A DNA stretch of 64,000 nt from Halorubrum aquaticum (GTDB taxonomy: Archaea > Halobacteriota > Halobacteria > Halobacteriales > Haloferacaceae), in contig NZ_FOPZ01000005.1 in the NCBI RefSeq assembly GCF_900113615.1, forward strand, positions 124,001 to 188,000. The letters run 5' to 3'. Of the stretch, positions 40,122-48,949 are shown one piece after another. The notes beneath the pieces were generated by a model. That model had not been told where the DNA came from, did no database searches, and saw only the letters and a list, made by a program, of their open reading frames with translations. A program made the translations under genes and the position numbers. Position 1 is the stretch's first letter, and each line of letters begins with the position of its first letter.

Positions 40122-40519
40122 CGCGCGCTCGATAGGTTTATTACTATCAACCCAATACTGTCAGGTGACGCTTCGTCTGGAGGGCCGAAGCGTCAGCGGG
40201 GACCAATTTCGAACGCCCGCCTCACGCGGCTTTTTTCCGCGTGGGGCCTGCGTTCGTTCTCGACGATCGAATCGCGAGCCGACGGCTCGTCGACGTTGAC
40301 GTCTCGGTTCGGTGGGGGTCCCTCGAGTTCGCCGAGATAATGTCGGATCCCATATGTCAGTTAGACGCCGAAAACGGTCGTCGATCCGGGAATGATGGTC
40401 TCTTATTTGACAGTACTGAACGGCTCACATCGGTGCGATACGTGTCGGATGCTTCCGTATTCGGGATCGGATGTAACGGTATATTTATTTATTTTCCACA
40501 TATATGTCCGCATAGCCGC
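40122..40519. other. Intergenic region with RNA candidate and PadR promoter
   Basis: The first half is the putative RNA. The second half (about 40,340-40,519) is lower in GC and ends in a T/A-rich promoter (GGTATATTTATTTATTTT near 40,478-40,495) 25-40 bases before the PadR start. The region 40,260-40,470 has no gene or repeat that I can support. Confidence 0.55.
40136..40257 (+). ncRNA. Putative structured non-coding RNA after priS
   Basis: A TATA-like GGTTTATTACT (40,136-40,145) precedes a stem TGACGCTTCG (40,166-40,175) / CGAAGCGTCA (40,186-40,195) with a 10-base loop. A longer imperfect hairpin follows at 40,210-40,256 (CGAACGC with GCGTTCG, GCC/GGC, CACGCGG with CCGCGTG and a T-rich loop). 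Spacing from TATA to the first stem is about 25 bases, so transcription could start near 40,163. No ORF fits. It may be an H/ACA-like or other RNA, or a terminator complex. Confidence 0.5.
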
Positions 40520-40795
40520 ATGTACGACCTCACAGGTTTCCAGCGCGACTTGCTCTACGTGATCGCCGGCCTCGAGGAGCCGCACGGACTGGCGATAAAG
40601 GACGAACTGGAGGACTACTACGAAAAGGAGATCCACCACGGCCGGCTCTATCCGAACCTCGATACGCTCGTCGAGAAGGGGCTCGTCGAGAAGGGACAAC
40701 GCGACCGTCGCACGAACTACTACACGCTCACGCGCCGCGGACGACGCGAGATCGACGCCCGCACGGAGTGGGAGACCACGTACATCGAACACTGA
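40520..40795 (+). CDS. PadR-family transcriptional regulator
   Basis: 91 residues; a compact winged HTH of the PadR type. It has the opening FQRDLLYVIAGLEEPHGLAIKDELEDYYEKEIHHGRLYPNLDTL, with recognition helix, then the wing VEKGQRDRRTNYYTLTRRGRREIDAR. It lacks the long C-terminal helix of larger PadR proteins. The ATG is at 40,520 after a strongly AT-rich promoter. No regulated gene is obvious; the next gene, a class III aminotransferase, is in the same direction 104 bp away. Confidence 0.85.
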   Translation: MYDLTGFQRDLLYVIAGLEEPHGLAIKDELEDYYEKEIHHGRLYPNLDTLVEKGLVEKGQRDRRTNYYTLTRRGRREIDARTEWETTYIEH

Positions 40796-40899
40796 CCGAC
40801 CCGACCCGTTCCCTTCCGTTCTCCCATCGATACGTCCGTCACGGACCCTCCTCCCATGGTAGCCCCCTGTTTTTTCGCGGCCGGGATACACACTAGTGT

Positions 40900-42240
40900 A
40901 TGGACCGTGACACCGTAACACCCGAAGTGACCGAGTTCCCGGGCGAGCGAGCCCAGGAGTGGGTCGATTACCACCACCGATCGGCGGCACCGAGCACGTA
41001 CGTCTACGAGTTCGTCTGGGACCGCAGCGCGCCCGCGACGGGGCCCTTCTGTACCGACGTCGACGGCAACGTCCTCATGGACTTCACGAGCCACGTCGCC
41101 GCCGCCCCGCTCGGGTACAACAACCCGCTCATCACCGAGCCGATGGAGGAGTTCGGGGTCGTCGACCCGACGAAGATCGCGGGTCAGGACTTCTACGTCT
41201 CCGACGGCAACCCGCCGGGCGAGGCGTCCCCCGGTCCCGCCGACCTCATGGACCGGCTCACCGACATCACCTCCCACTACGACATGGACACCGTCTTCCT
41301 CTCGAACTCCGGGGCGGAGGCGGTCGAGAACGCGATCAAGATCTCCTACGACGACGCCGACGGCGCGAAGTACGCGCTCACCTTCGAGGGTGCCTTCCAC
41401 GGCCGGACGCTCGGCGCGCTCTCGCTCAACCGCTCGAAGTCCGTCTACCGCCGGGACTTCCCCGAGATGAGCGGCGTCCACGACGTGCCGTTCTGTGACG
41501 ACCGGACCTGTTCGGCCGACACCTGCTCGTGCGGCTTCTTCGCCGGCGGCGAGTCCAAACTGCGCGAGAAGCTCGACCCGAAGAGCGGCCACATCGACCC
41601 CGACGAGGTGGCGTACCTGATCATGGAACCGATCCAGGGAGAGGGCGGCTACCGGTTCCCCTCGGAGGCGTTCACCGACGAGATCGCGGACCTCGTCGAG
41701 GAACACGACATCACCCTCATCGCCGACGAGATCCAGTCCGGGCTCGGCCGCACCGGCGAGATGTGGGGCGCGGACAACTACGCGCTCGAGCCCGACGTGA
41801 TCACGAGCGCGAAGGGCCTCCGCGTCGGTGCCACCGTCTCCCGCTCGGACGTGTTCCCGGAGGAGACCGGTCGGATCTCCTCGACGTGGGGTGCCGGCGA
41901 CGTCATCGGCGCGCTTCAGGGCTCGCTGACGATCGACGCGATCCGCGAGGAGGGACTCATGGAGAACGCCAGCGAACGCGGCCGGCAGTTCCTCGAGACG
42001 ATGCGCGACGCCGACCCCGAGGGCGTCGTCGACGTCCGTGGGAAGGGACTCATGCTCGCCGTGGAGTTCGACACGACGGACCGCCGCGACGAGGTGGTCG
42101 ACCGGGCGGTCCGACACGGACTTCTCACCCTCGCGTGCGGCCAGAAGGTGATCCGGATCCTCCCGCCGCTGGACGTCACCGAACGCGAGATCGAGCTCGG
42201 CTGTGAGCTCTTGACGGCCGCGATCGAGGACGTCGCCTGA
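40900..42240 (+). CDS. Class III PLP-dependent aminotransferase
   Basis: 446 residues. Motifs: VFLSNSGAEAVENAIKISYD, FEGAFHGRTLGALSL, IMEPIQGEGGYRFPSEAF, IADEIQSGLGRTGEMWG and the PLP Lys in SAKGLRVGATVS, all in family order. Members are 4-aminobutyrate, acetylornithine or diaminobutyrate transaminases; substrate not assigned. A short Cys-rich insert CDDRTCSADTCSCG (about 200) could bind metal and is unlike the well-known members. TATA-like GTTTTTTCG at about 40,869 precedes the ATG by about 30 bases. Confidence 0.86.
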   Translation: MDRDTVTPEVTEFPGERAQEWVDYHHRSAAPSTYVYEFVWDRSAPATGPFCTDVDGNVLMDFTSHVAAAPLGYNNPLITEPMEEFGVVDPTKIAGQDFYVSDGNPPGEASPGPADLMDRLTDITSHYDMDTVFLSNSGAEAVENAIKISYDDADGAKYALTFEGAFHGRTLGALSLNRSKSVYRRDFPEMSGVHDVPFCDDRTCSADTCSCGFFAGGESKLREKLDPKSGHIDPDEVAYLIMEPIQGEGGYRFPSEAFTDEIADLVEEHDITLIADEIQSGLGRTGEMWGADNYALEPDVITSAKGLRVGATVSRSDVFPEETGRISSTWGAGDVIGALQGSLTIDAIREEGLMENASERGRQFLETMRDADPEGVVDVRGKGLMLAVEFDTTDRRDEVVDRAVRHGLLTLACGQKVIRILPPLDVTEREIELGCELLTAAIEDVA

Positions 42241-42360
42241 GGGACCGTCGCGGGACGCCCGCTCGCCCCCGACCGCCGCCCGACCACCGACCGACCGCTA
42301 CGGCCGATCCGGACCGCCCCGGACCATCACCGATAAACCGCCCGCCGCCCGACCGGTCGT

Positions 42361-43311
42361 ATGGTCGAATCCGACGAGGGGACGCCCCCGTCGCTGGCCG
42401 ACGGCGACGCCCCGTCGCTCCCGACGGACCGCGAGTCGGTCCGCGACGCGCTGGTCGAGTGGTACGAGGCGGACCACCGGGAGTTCCCGTGGCGGCGGAC
42501 GGCCGACCCCTACGAGGTCCTCGTCAGCGAGGTGATGAGCCAGCAGACCCAACTCGACCGGGTCGTTCCCGCGTGGGAGGACTTCCTCGAGCGCTGGCCG
42601 ACGGCCGCCGACCTCGCCGCCGCCGACCGAAGCGACGTGGTCGCCTTCTGGTCCGACCACTCGCTCGGGTACAACAACCGCGCGAAGTACCTCCACGAGG
42701 CGGCGACGCAGGTCGAAACGGAGTACGACGGGACGTTTCCCGAGACTCCCGGCGAGCTTCGGGAGCTGATGGGTGTCGGTCCCTACACCGCCAACGCGGT
42801 CGCCTCCTTCGCGTTCAACGCGGGCGACGCGGTCGTCGACACCAACGTGAAACGCGTGCTCTATCGGGCCTTCGACGTCCCGGACGACGAGGACGCCTTC
42901 GAGCGGGTCGCCTCGCTGCTCATGCCCGACGGCGAGTCGCGCGTCTGGAACAACGCGATCATGGAACTGGGCGGCGTCGCCTGCGGGAAGCAACCGCGGT
43001 GTGACGAGGCGGGCTGCCCGTGGCGCGAGTGGTGTCACGCCTACGGGACCGGCGACTTCACCGCGCCGGACGTTCCGACACAGCCGAGCTTCGAGGGGAG
43101 CAGGCGACAGTTCCGCGGGCGGATCGTTCGGCTCCTCGGCGAGCACGACGAGATGGATCTCGACACGCTCGGCCATCGGATTCGCGTGGACTACACTCCT
43201 GATGGGGAACACGGACGGGAGTGGCTGCGAGGTCTCCTTTCGGACCTCGCCGACGACGGTCTCGTCCGGATCGAGGAAGGGGACGATCGGACGGTCGCTC
43301 TGCTCCGATAG
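42361..43311 (+). CDS. mutY: A/G-specific adenine glycosylase MutY
   Basis: 316 residues; excises adenine mispaired with 8-oxoguanine. The HhH-GPD core has EFPWRRTADPYEVLVSEVMSQQTQLDRV, LMGVGPYTANAVASFAFN (catalytic Asp nearby, VVDTNVKR), and a Fe-S Cys cluster in VACGKQPRCDEAGCPWREWC. The Cys spacing is C-X5-C-X4-C-X5-C, not the usual C-X6-C-X2-C-X5-C. A C-terminal domain (about 235-316) follows. The ATG is at 42,361. Confidence 0.92.
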   Translation: MVESDEGTPPSLADGDAPSLPTDRESVRDALVEWYEADHREFPWRRTADPYEVLVSEVMSQQTQLDRVVPAWEDFLERWPTAADLAAADRSDVVAFWSDHSLGYNNRAKYLHEAATQVETEYDGTFPETPGELRELMGVGPYTANAVASFAFNAGDAVVDTNVKRVLYRAFDVPDDEDAFERVASLLMPDGESRVWNNAIMELGGVACGKQPRCDEAGCPWREWCHAYGTGDFTAPDVPTQPSFEGSRRQFRGRIVRLLGEHDEMDLDTLGHRIRVDYTPDGEHGREWLRGLLSDLADDGLVRIEEGDDRTVALLR

Positions 43312-43371
43312 GGCGGTTCACCGCCGCGCCCGAACCGTCACTCGTTTAGCGTCGGAACCGAACGATCGGGT

Positions 43372-43770
43372 ATGAGCGAGACCCTGGAGTCGGACCTCTA
43401 TCAGCGGACGAAGGCGCTCCTCGAGCCCGGCGACATCGAACTCGTCGGCTGTATCGTCCACACGGAGCTTTCCGGCCAGGAGGACCTCGAGATGCACGAG
43501 CTCACCGTCGACGCCAACGAGGTCATCGCCGACCACGCCGGGAAGGGCGAGACGTTCATCGAGGCTGGCAACGACGACACCGACTTCTCCTCGAACCAGT
43601 TCCAGGGGCGCACCCTCGACGAGGAGGCGTTCGTCTGGGAGTGTCAACAGCTCCTGCGCGAGGGTACCTTCGACGTGGTGTTCTACTACGAGGCCGGCGT
43701 CGACCAGGAGGCGCTCGCCGCCGACCTGTCCGATCTCGACGGCGTCGACCGCGTGACGCAGGTGCCCTGA
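43372..43770 (+). CDS. Haloarchaeal hypothetical protein (DUF5778-like)
   Basis: 132 residues with SETLESDLYQRTKALLEPGDIELVGCIVHTELSGQEDLEMHELTVDANEVIADHAG and a later QFQGRTLDEEAFVWECQQLLREGTFDVVFYYEAG. I recall a family like this in haloarchaea under a DUF number, not a function. Two Cys are present and the fold appears alpha/beta. It is 60 bp downstream of mutY in the same direction and 14 bp upstream of a hydrolase gene. Confidence 0.75.
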   Translation: MSETLESDLYQRTKALLEPGDIELVGCIVHTELSGQEDLEMHELTVDANEVIADHAGKGETFIEAGNDDTDFSSNQFQGRTLDEEAFVWECQQLLREGTFDVVFYYEAGVDQEALAADLSDLDGVDRVTQVP

Positions 43771-43784
43771 CGGCTGCCCCGTCC

Positions 43785-44405
43785 GTGAGCGACACCGTCC
43801 TGATCCCCGGCGGCCGCGACGTGCGCGCGACGCTGGACGTCGCGGACGGCGACGATGTCGACACCGACGCCGACGCGGTCGTCGTCGCCTGTCCGCCGCA
43901 CCCGCGACACGGCGGCCACCGCGGAGACGAGCGTCTGACCGCCGTCAGCGACGCGCTCGCCGACTTCGGGATCGACTGTCTGCGGTTCGACTACGGCGAG
44001 TACGACGAGGGGTACGGCGAGTGTACCGACGCCGACGACGCCGTCGGCTGGGCGATCGACCGATACGACCGGGTCGGGCTGTTCGGCTACTCCTTCGGCG
44101 GCACCGTCGCGCTCGTTACGGCCGCGAGTCGACCGGATCTCTCCGGCGTCTTCGCGCTCGCGCCGACCGATCGGCTCGCGGCCGATGTCGACGCGGTCGC
44201 CGCACTCGACGACCTCGCGGCGGGGAACGTCCCCGTTCGGATCGGGTACGCGACCCGCGACTCGACGGCCGACTGGGAGCCGGTGGTCGAGCGCGCGCGA
44301 GTGCTGGGGATCGGGACCGTCGCCTTCGAGTCCGACCACTTCTTCGTCGGACGCGCCGTCGACGTCGGCGAGGCGGCGGCGGCGTTTCTCGAACCGCGGT
44401 CGTGA
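43785..44405 (+). CDS. Alpha/beta hydrolase (dienelactone-hydrolase-like)
   Basis: 206 residues starting at GTG 43,785. The nucleophile elbow is VGLFGYSFGGTVALV (GYSFGG), the oxyanion/His regions include CPPHPRHGGHRGDERL and the last His in FESDHFFVGRAVDV. The length fits small dienelactone hydrolases and esterases. The frame upstream is a shadow of the previous gene. Substrate unknown. The DoxX-like gene follows. Confidence 0.8.
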   Translation: MSDTVLIPGGRDVRATLDVADGDDVDTDADAVVVACPPHPRHGGHRGDERLTAVSDALADFGIDCLRFDYGEYDEGYGECTDADDAVGWAIDRYDRVGLFGYSFGGTVALVTAASRPDLSGVFALAPTDRLAADVDAVAALDDLAAGNVPVRIGYATRDSTADWEPVVERARVLGIGTVAFESDHFFVGRAVDVGEAAAAFLEPRS

Positions 44406-44480
44406 GTCCGTTCGATGGCGACCCCGAAACGCCCCGCCGCCGACTGTAGAGTTTTGTACCTCGCGTGCGTCGTGTGGGAC

Positions 44481-44882
44481 ATGAACGGAGATACATCGGA
44501 ATCCGACGCGGGCGAGTCGCTCTCACGGCTCGGCCGGGTCGCGCTCGGACTCGGGCTCGCGCTTCAGGCCTCCGAGGACTTCCGCGACATGGAGGACACG
44601 ATAGACTACGCCGACTCCGCGGGCGTTCCGCTGCCCGAGATCGCGGCCCCGCTGGGATCCGGGACGATGGTCGTCGCCGGGTTGGGGATCGCGCTCTGGC
44701 GGCTCCCTCGGATCGCGACCGGCGCGGCCGCCACCTTCCTCGCGGTCATCACGGTGACGATGCACGACTTCTGGGACGCCGACGAGGACGACCGCGACGG
44801 TGAACGGCTGGCCTTCTTCGGGAACCTGGCGATGCTCGGCGGCGTGCTCGTCTTCCTCCGACGGGCGTATCGGTCCGAGTGA
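44481..44882 (+). CDS. DoxX-like small membrane protein
   Basis: 133 residues with four TM segments (GRVALGLGLALQASEDF, SGTMVVAGLGIALWRL, GAAATFLAVITVTMHDFW, AFFGNLAMLGGVLVFLRR) and acidic loops. This topology and the MHDFWD-type motif near the third segment recall the DoxX family. The ATG at 44,481 follows a TTTTG-rich promoter; the longer frame to 44,415 is less likely. Role unknown. Confidence 0.68.
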   Translation: MNGDTSESDAGESLSRLGRVALGLGLALQASEDFRDMEDTIDYADSAGVPLPEIAAPLGSGTMVVAGLGIALWRLPRIATGAAATFLAVITVTMHDFWDADEDDRDGERLAFFGNLAMLGGVLVFLRRAYRSE

Positions 44883-44898
44883 GTCGAGCGCGCCCGTA

Positions 44899-44938
44899 GT
44901 TTTATTTCTCCGTACCGTGTGATTACGAATACACACGG
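44899..44938 (+). promoter_or_regulatory. Promoter with an operator palindrome of the 44,947 gene
   Basis: TTTATTT (44,900-44,906) is a TATA element. CCGTGTG (44,915-44,921) and CACACGG (44,932-44,938) form a perfect 7-bp inverted repeat with 10 bases between, directly between TATA and the ATG at 44,947. A dimeric regulator bound there would block RNA polymerase. The downstream gene encodes a winged-HTH protein, so autoregulation is likely. Confidence 0.6.
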
Positions 44939-44946
44939 AACCGACC

Positions 44947-45249
44947 ATGGCCCACGACACCACTGCCGCCGACACGTCGCCGCTCGAGTTCGCGTCGCGA
45001 CGACGGGTCGTCGCGGCGATCGCCGACGACGCGGTCGAATCGGTGACCGACCTTCGACCTCGCGGCCGCGCCGAGGAGATCGAGGCCGCGCTTCGCGAGA
45101 CCCACCTCCCCGCGCTCGAGGAGGCGGGCTACATCGAGTGGGACCCCGAGACCGGCGAGATCGAACCCGGGCCGAACTTCTCCGAGGCCGCCGACCACGT
45201 CGCCGACCTCCCGATCCCGGTCCACGACCCGGAGTCCGCCGACGACTGA
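44947..45249 (+). CDS. Winged-HTH regulator-like protein
   Basis: 100 residues. The winged HTH is in FASRRRVVAAIADDAVESVTDLRPRGRAEEIEAALRETHLPALEEAGYIEWDPETGEI, resembling DUF7344-like haloarchaeal regulators. A short tail follows (ADHVADLPIPVHD). The promoter contains a perfect palindrome, suggesting self-control. No operon partner is obvious; tmcA is convergent. Confidence 0.75.
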   Translation: MAHDTTAADTSPLEFASRRRVVAAIADDAVESVTDLRPRGRAEEIEAALRETHLPALEEAGYIEWDPETGEIEPGPNFSEAADHVADLPIPVHDPESADD

Positions 45250-45319
45250 CCGGTTTTCCGATCTTTCGATTTCTCCGTTCCTCGGCTCTCCGATCTTCCG
45301 AATCACCGAACTCCGACGC

Positions 45320-47611
45320 TCAGCGGTCGACGAACCGGTCGCGTTCCGCCAGCGCGAGGTCGGTCCCGTAGCACTCGACGAGGGGCTCGAACGCCGACCC
45401 GAGCGCGCGCATACACGCCGCCGTCGAGACGTAGTCCAGTTCGTCGGCGACCGCCTCCCACGGACGGCCCTGTAACACCTTTCGGACGAGCAACCGCTCC
45501 TCGCGGTCGTCGAGGCTGACATCGCCGCTTCCGCCGACCAGCACCGCGACCGCGAGGTCGCGGAACGCGCCCGGCGCGACGTCGTACATCCCCGGACCGA
45601 ACGACGCCCCGACGACGGCTCGCCACTCGTGGTCCGTGAGATCGATCGACTCGGACGCGGGACAGGCCGCGAGAGCGCCGCGGACCACGTCGGCGTCGAC
45701 GTCGCGGTGGGCGTCCGAGAGCGCGTCGCGCTCGCGGTCCCGGAGGGCGACTGCGTGTCGGTCGAGCAGGGACCTCCCGGCCTCGCCGTCCGGCCGGAGC
45801 ATGACTGCGGAGTACTCGCCGGAGGCGTCGTTGCGGGTGGTCGAGAGGTGGACGTTCCGGTAGCCCGCCCGCCGCCAGAAGCGGAGGAGCCGCGGCGTCG
45901 CGCCGAACCCGACCGAGAGGTAGTCCACGTCGTCCGCGAACTCCCCGTGAACCCGGTCGAGCAGGCGGGATCCGAGTCCGCGGTCGCGGACGGCGTGGTG
46001 GACCGCGATCCGGACGGTTCGGAGCCCGCGGGGCTCGGCGGCGGACTCGTCGCGGAGCTGGCTCGTGAGCACGTCCGGCACCATGTTCCCGCGGACGCGC
46101 TCGCCCTCGTACATCCCCGCGCGCGTCTCCGGGTCGAGCCCGCCCTCCCGGGCGCACAGCGCGACGGCGACGACGCGATCGCCGGCGACGAGGGCCCGCG
46201 CGGCGAGGTTCGGCGCGTCGAGCAGCCGCGCGAGGTCGTTCGGCTCCGTCCGGTAGTGCGCGGCCACGAGCAGCCCGAACGCCTCGCCGAGGAGGACCTC
46301 GTCGTCGAGCAGTTCGTCGGGCGCGAGCGCCCGGTACCGGACGTCGTCGACGGTCGTCCCGGCGACCGCCTCAGGGACCGCCGGGCGGGCGTCCAGGAGC
46401 AGCGCGCGTGCGACCCACGACTCCACCGGGTCCTCGCGGGCGTACCGGATCGGCTCGTCGAGCCGGACGTCGCGGACCGCGAAGTCGCTCTCGGCCAGCC
46501 GGTCGCGGAAGCGCACCGAGAAGCCGCGGCCGGCCCCCTCGTAGCCGTGAACCGTCGTACAGAACGCGACCGCGGGCGCGGCGAGGAACCGCTCGAGCAG
46601 CCGCACCGGGAGCGCGGCCGCCTCGTCGACGACGACGCAGTCCGGGTCCTCGGGGAGTTCGGCCGCGGTCGCCGGCGACGCGAACCGGACGCAGCCGCCG
46701 CTGGGAGCGCGGATCGTTCGAGCGTCGTTCGGGCTCGTCCCCTCGTCGCTGCCCTCGTCGTCGTCCGCACCGACGACCTCCCGGGCACGGGCGAACACCT
46801 CCGCGGCGTTGCGATAGGCGGGCGCGGTGACCAACACGTCGCTCCCGTCGAGCGCGAGCGCGCCGGCGGCGAGCCCGGCGGCGCTCGACTTCCCCCGTCC
46901 CCGATCCGATTCGACGACCACCGCGGACCCCGGTGTCGACAGCGACTCCAGCACGCGGACCGCGCGCGACTGGTCGGCGGTGAGACACGCCTCGTACACG
47001 GTTTCCGGAAACGTCGCGGTCGCGGGGCGGGTCGGCGGCGACCGCGCCCGCGCCGGCGACGGGTGGGTGAGCCCCTCGCGTTCGATCGTGGGCGTCCAGT
47101 CTCCGCTCCCACCGACCCCCTCTTCCGTTTCGCCCAGATCGACGACGGCGACGCCGGGATGCGTCCGTATCGTCCCCACGAGCCGCTCGCGGAACCGACC
47201 CGTCACGTCCGCGAGCGTGAACGGCGGAACCGCGAGCGACTCGTCGAAGCCGTCCCGCCGCCCCGGCCAGTCGTCGAGCGGGGGCGTCAAAAGCACCAAG
47301 AGCCCGCCGCCGTCGACCGCGCCCGCGGCTCGACCCAGTGCGTTCGGGACGAACCGGTCGTGACAGTCGAGAACGACGGCCTCTCGCGTTCGACCGAGGA
47401 GGTCGTTCGCGCCGCGCGGGGCGACTCGCTCGAATCGAAACCCCTCGCGGGTGGAGACGAGAGAGACGCTTCCCTCGTCGACGCCGATCGCCTCGATCGC
47501 GTCGTATGCGGCGTCGATGCCGCGGTCGCGGTCGCCGGCGAGCACGAGGAGCCGCCGCTGGTTCGCCCGTTCGGCCTCGCGTTTCAGGTCCCTCGCCAGC
47601 TCCGCGATCAT
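45320..47611 (-). CDS. tmcA: tRNA(Met) cytidine acetyltransferase TmcA
   Basis: 763 residues; makes N4-acetylcytidine in tRNA and probably rRNA. Domain order: N-terminal helicase-like region, P-loop-type VVVESDRGRGKSSAAGLAAGALAL (about 235), Walker B-like CVVVDEAAALPVRLLERFL, GNAT domain (TVRIAVHHAVRDRGLGSRLLDRVHGEF), and C-terminal tRNA-binding segment. Start: the ATG at 47,609-47,611. The long plus-strand frame that covers this gene is a GC-driven shadow. It is convergent with the regulator at 44,947. Confidence 0.93.
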   Translation of the reverse strand: MIAELARDLKREAERANQRRLLVLAGDRDRGIDAAYDAIEAIGVDEGSVSLVSTREGFRFERVAPRGANDLLGRTREAVVLDCHDRFVPNALGRAAGAVDGGGLLVLLTPPLDDWPGRRDGFDESLAVPPFTLADVTGRFRERLVGTIRTHPGVAVVDLGETEEGVGGSGDWTPTIEREGLTHPSPARARSPPTRPATATFPETVYEACLTADQSRAVRVLESLSTPGSAVVVESDRGRGKSSAAGLAAGALALDGSDVLVTAPAYRNAAEVFARAREVVGADDDEGSDEGTSPNDARTIRAPSGGCVRFASPATAAELPEDPDCVVVDEAAALPVRLLERFLAAPAVAFCTTVHGYEGAGRGFSVRFRDRLAESDFAVRDVRLDEPIRYAREDPVESWVARALLLDARPAVPEAVAGTTVDDVRYRALAPDELLDDEVLLGEAFGLLVAAHYRTEPNDLARLLDAPNLAARALVAGDRVVAVALCAREGGLDPETRAGMYEGERVRGNMVPDVLTSQLRDESAAEPRGLRTVRIAVHHAVRDRGLGSRLLDRVHGEFADDVDYLSVGFGATPRLLRFWRRAGYRNVHLSTTRNDASGEYSAVMLRPDGEAGRSLLDRHAVALRDRERDALSDAHRDVDADVVRGALAACPASESIDLTDHEWRAVVGASFGPGMYDVAPGAFRDLAVAVLVGGSGDVSLDDREERLLVRKVLQGRPWEAVADELDYVSTAACMRALGSAFEPLVECYGTDLALAERDRFVDR

Positions 47612-47741
47612 TCGACGGCCCTTCTCGGGCGCGGGGGATGTACGTTGCCTTCGGCGGTCGCGGGCGAGGCGGCGTGGGGGCGGTCGTCGTCGTCCCCTCC
47701 GATGCGGGAGGCTTACGACGCCGGGGGACCTCCCTCCGGGC

Positions 47742-48191
47742 ATGCCCACGGTCACGCTCATCGGCTCGCGGCTCGCGGACACGGGGCGCGAGTTCGTCTA
47801 CGAGGGGGAGTCGTCCGACTGTGCGGGCTGTCCCTACCGAAGCCAGTGTCTCAACCTCTCGGTCGGGACGCGGTACCGGGTCACCGACGTGCGCGAGAAC
47901 GCCCAGACGCTCGACTGTGCCGTCCACGACGCCGGCGTCCGCGCGGTCGAGGTCGAGCCCGCGCCGGTCCCCGCCAACGTCCCGTCGAAGGGCGCGTACG
48001 CCGGGAGCCGGGCGACGCTCGCCGGGCCGTGTCCCCACACCGAGTGCCCGAGCCACGAGTACTGCGTCCCCGACGGGGCCGACTTCGACGAGGAGCGCCG
48101 GATCGAGCGGGTGCTCGGAGACCCGCCGCACGACTACTGCGCGCTCGACCGAGAGTTGACGCTCGTGGAGTTCAAAGCCGAGGAGGAGTGA
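47742..48191 (+). CDS. UPF0179-type protein
   Basis: 149 residues. It has two Cys-rich parts, SSDCAGCPYRSQCLNLS and GPCPHTECPSHEYCVPDG, consistent with a small metal- or Fe-S-binding archaeal family (UPF0179), as I recall. The rest is a beta-barrel-like stretch (RYRVTDVRENAQTLDC). The ATG at 47,742 begins MPTVTLIGSRLADTG, matching the family opening. Divergent from tmcA; function unknown. Confidence 0.85.
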   Translation: MPTVTLIGSRLADTGREFVYEGESSDCAGCPYRSQCLNLSVGTRYRVTDVRENAQTLDCAVHDAGVRAVEVEPAPVPANVPSKGAYAGSRATLAGPCPHTECPSHEYCVPDGADFDEERRIERVLGDPPHDYCALDRELTLVEFKAEEE

Positions 48192-48223
48192 GCGGGCTCG
48201 GAAGAGCCGGCGTCGAACCGACC

Positions 48224-48949
48224 CTACAGCCCGGTGACCGCATCGAGCGTGATCCGGATCGCGCGCTCGACGTTGTCCTTCGCCTTCTCGGGGAGCTCGT
48301 CGTCGGAGTCGGCGCCCTTCTGGGTGCCCGCGACGAGGTTGCCGTCGACGGTACAGATCGCGCCGGCGGCCAGGCCCTTCCGGCGGGCGAGCGAGAACAC
48401 GGTCGCGGCCTCCATCTCGATCGCCAGCAGGTTCGCGTCCTCCCAATCGACCACGTACTCGTCGCTCTCGTTGTAGAAGGCGTCGTCGGAGACGATGGGG
48501 CCGACGTGGACCTCCTCGTCGTTCGCCTCCGCGCCGTCGACGAGCGCGGAGAGCACCTCGTAGTCCGGGACCGCCGGGTACACTTCGTCTTCGTAGCGCT
48601 TGCTCGTCCCCTCCTCTTTGGCCGCGCCGGTCGCGACGACCATGTCGCCGACCTCCATGTCGGCCTGGAGCGCCCCGCAGGTGCCACAGCGGACGAACGT
48701 CTCGACGCCGACCCGCGAGAGTTCCTCGACGGCGATGGCCGCGGACGGGCAGCCGATCCCGGTCGAACAGATCGTGAGGTCGACGCCCTCGTAGGTCGCG
48801 TTGACGACCTTGTACTCGCGGTTCTCGGCGACGAGTTCGCTGTCGTCACACAGGTCCGCGATCCGGTCGACGCGGCCCGGGTCGCCGGGAACGATCGCGG
48901 TCTCGTGGACGTCGCCCTCCTCCACCAGCAGATGCGGCTGTTTCGCCAT
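48224..48949 (-). CDS. udp: Uridine phosphorylase / nucleoside phosphorylase (NP-I)
   Basis: 241 residues; phosphorolysis of uridine or related nucleosides to base and ribose-1-phosphate. Motifs include ETAIVPGDPGRVDRIADL (phosphate loop), CSTGIGCPSAAIAVEELSRVGVETFVRCGTCGAL, and IEMEAATVFSLARRKGL (base/ribose site). Length fits udp. I use the ATG at 48,947-48,949 (MAKQPHLL). Substrate could be another pyrimidine or purine nucleoside. Possibly acts with tdk in salvage. Confidence 0.9.
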   Translation of the reverse strand: MAKQPHLLVEEGDVHETAIVPGDPGRVDRIADLCDDSELVAENREYKVVNATYEGVDLTICSTGIGCPSAAIAVEELSRVGVETFVRCGTCGALQADMEVGDMVVATGAAKEEGTSKRYEDEVYPAVPDYEVLSALVDGAEANDEEVHVGPIVSDDAFYNESDEYVVDWEDANLLAIEMEAATVFSLARRKGLAAGAICTVDGNLVAGTQKGADSDDELPEKAKDNVERAIRITLDAVTGL

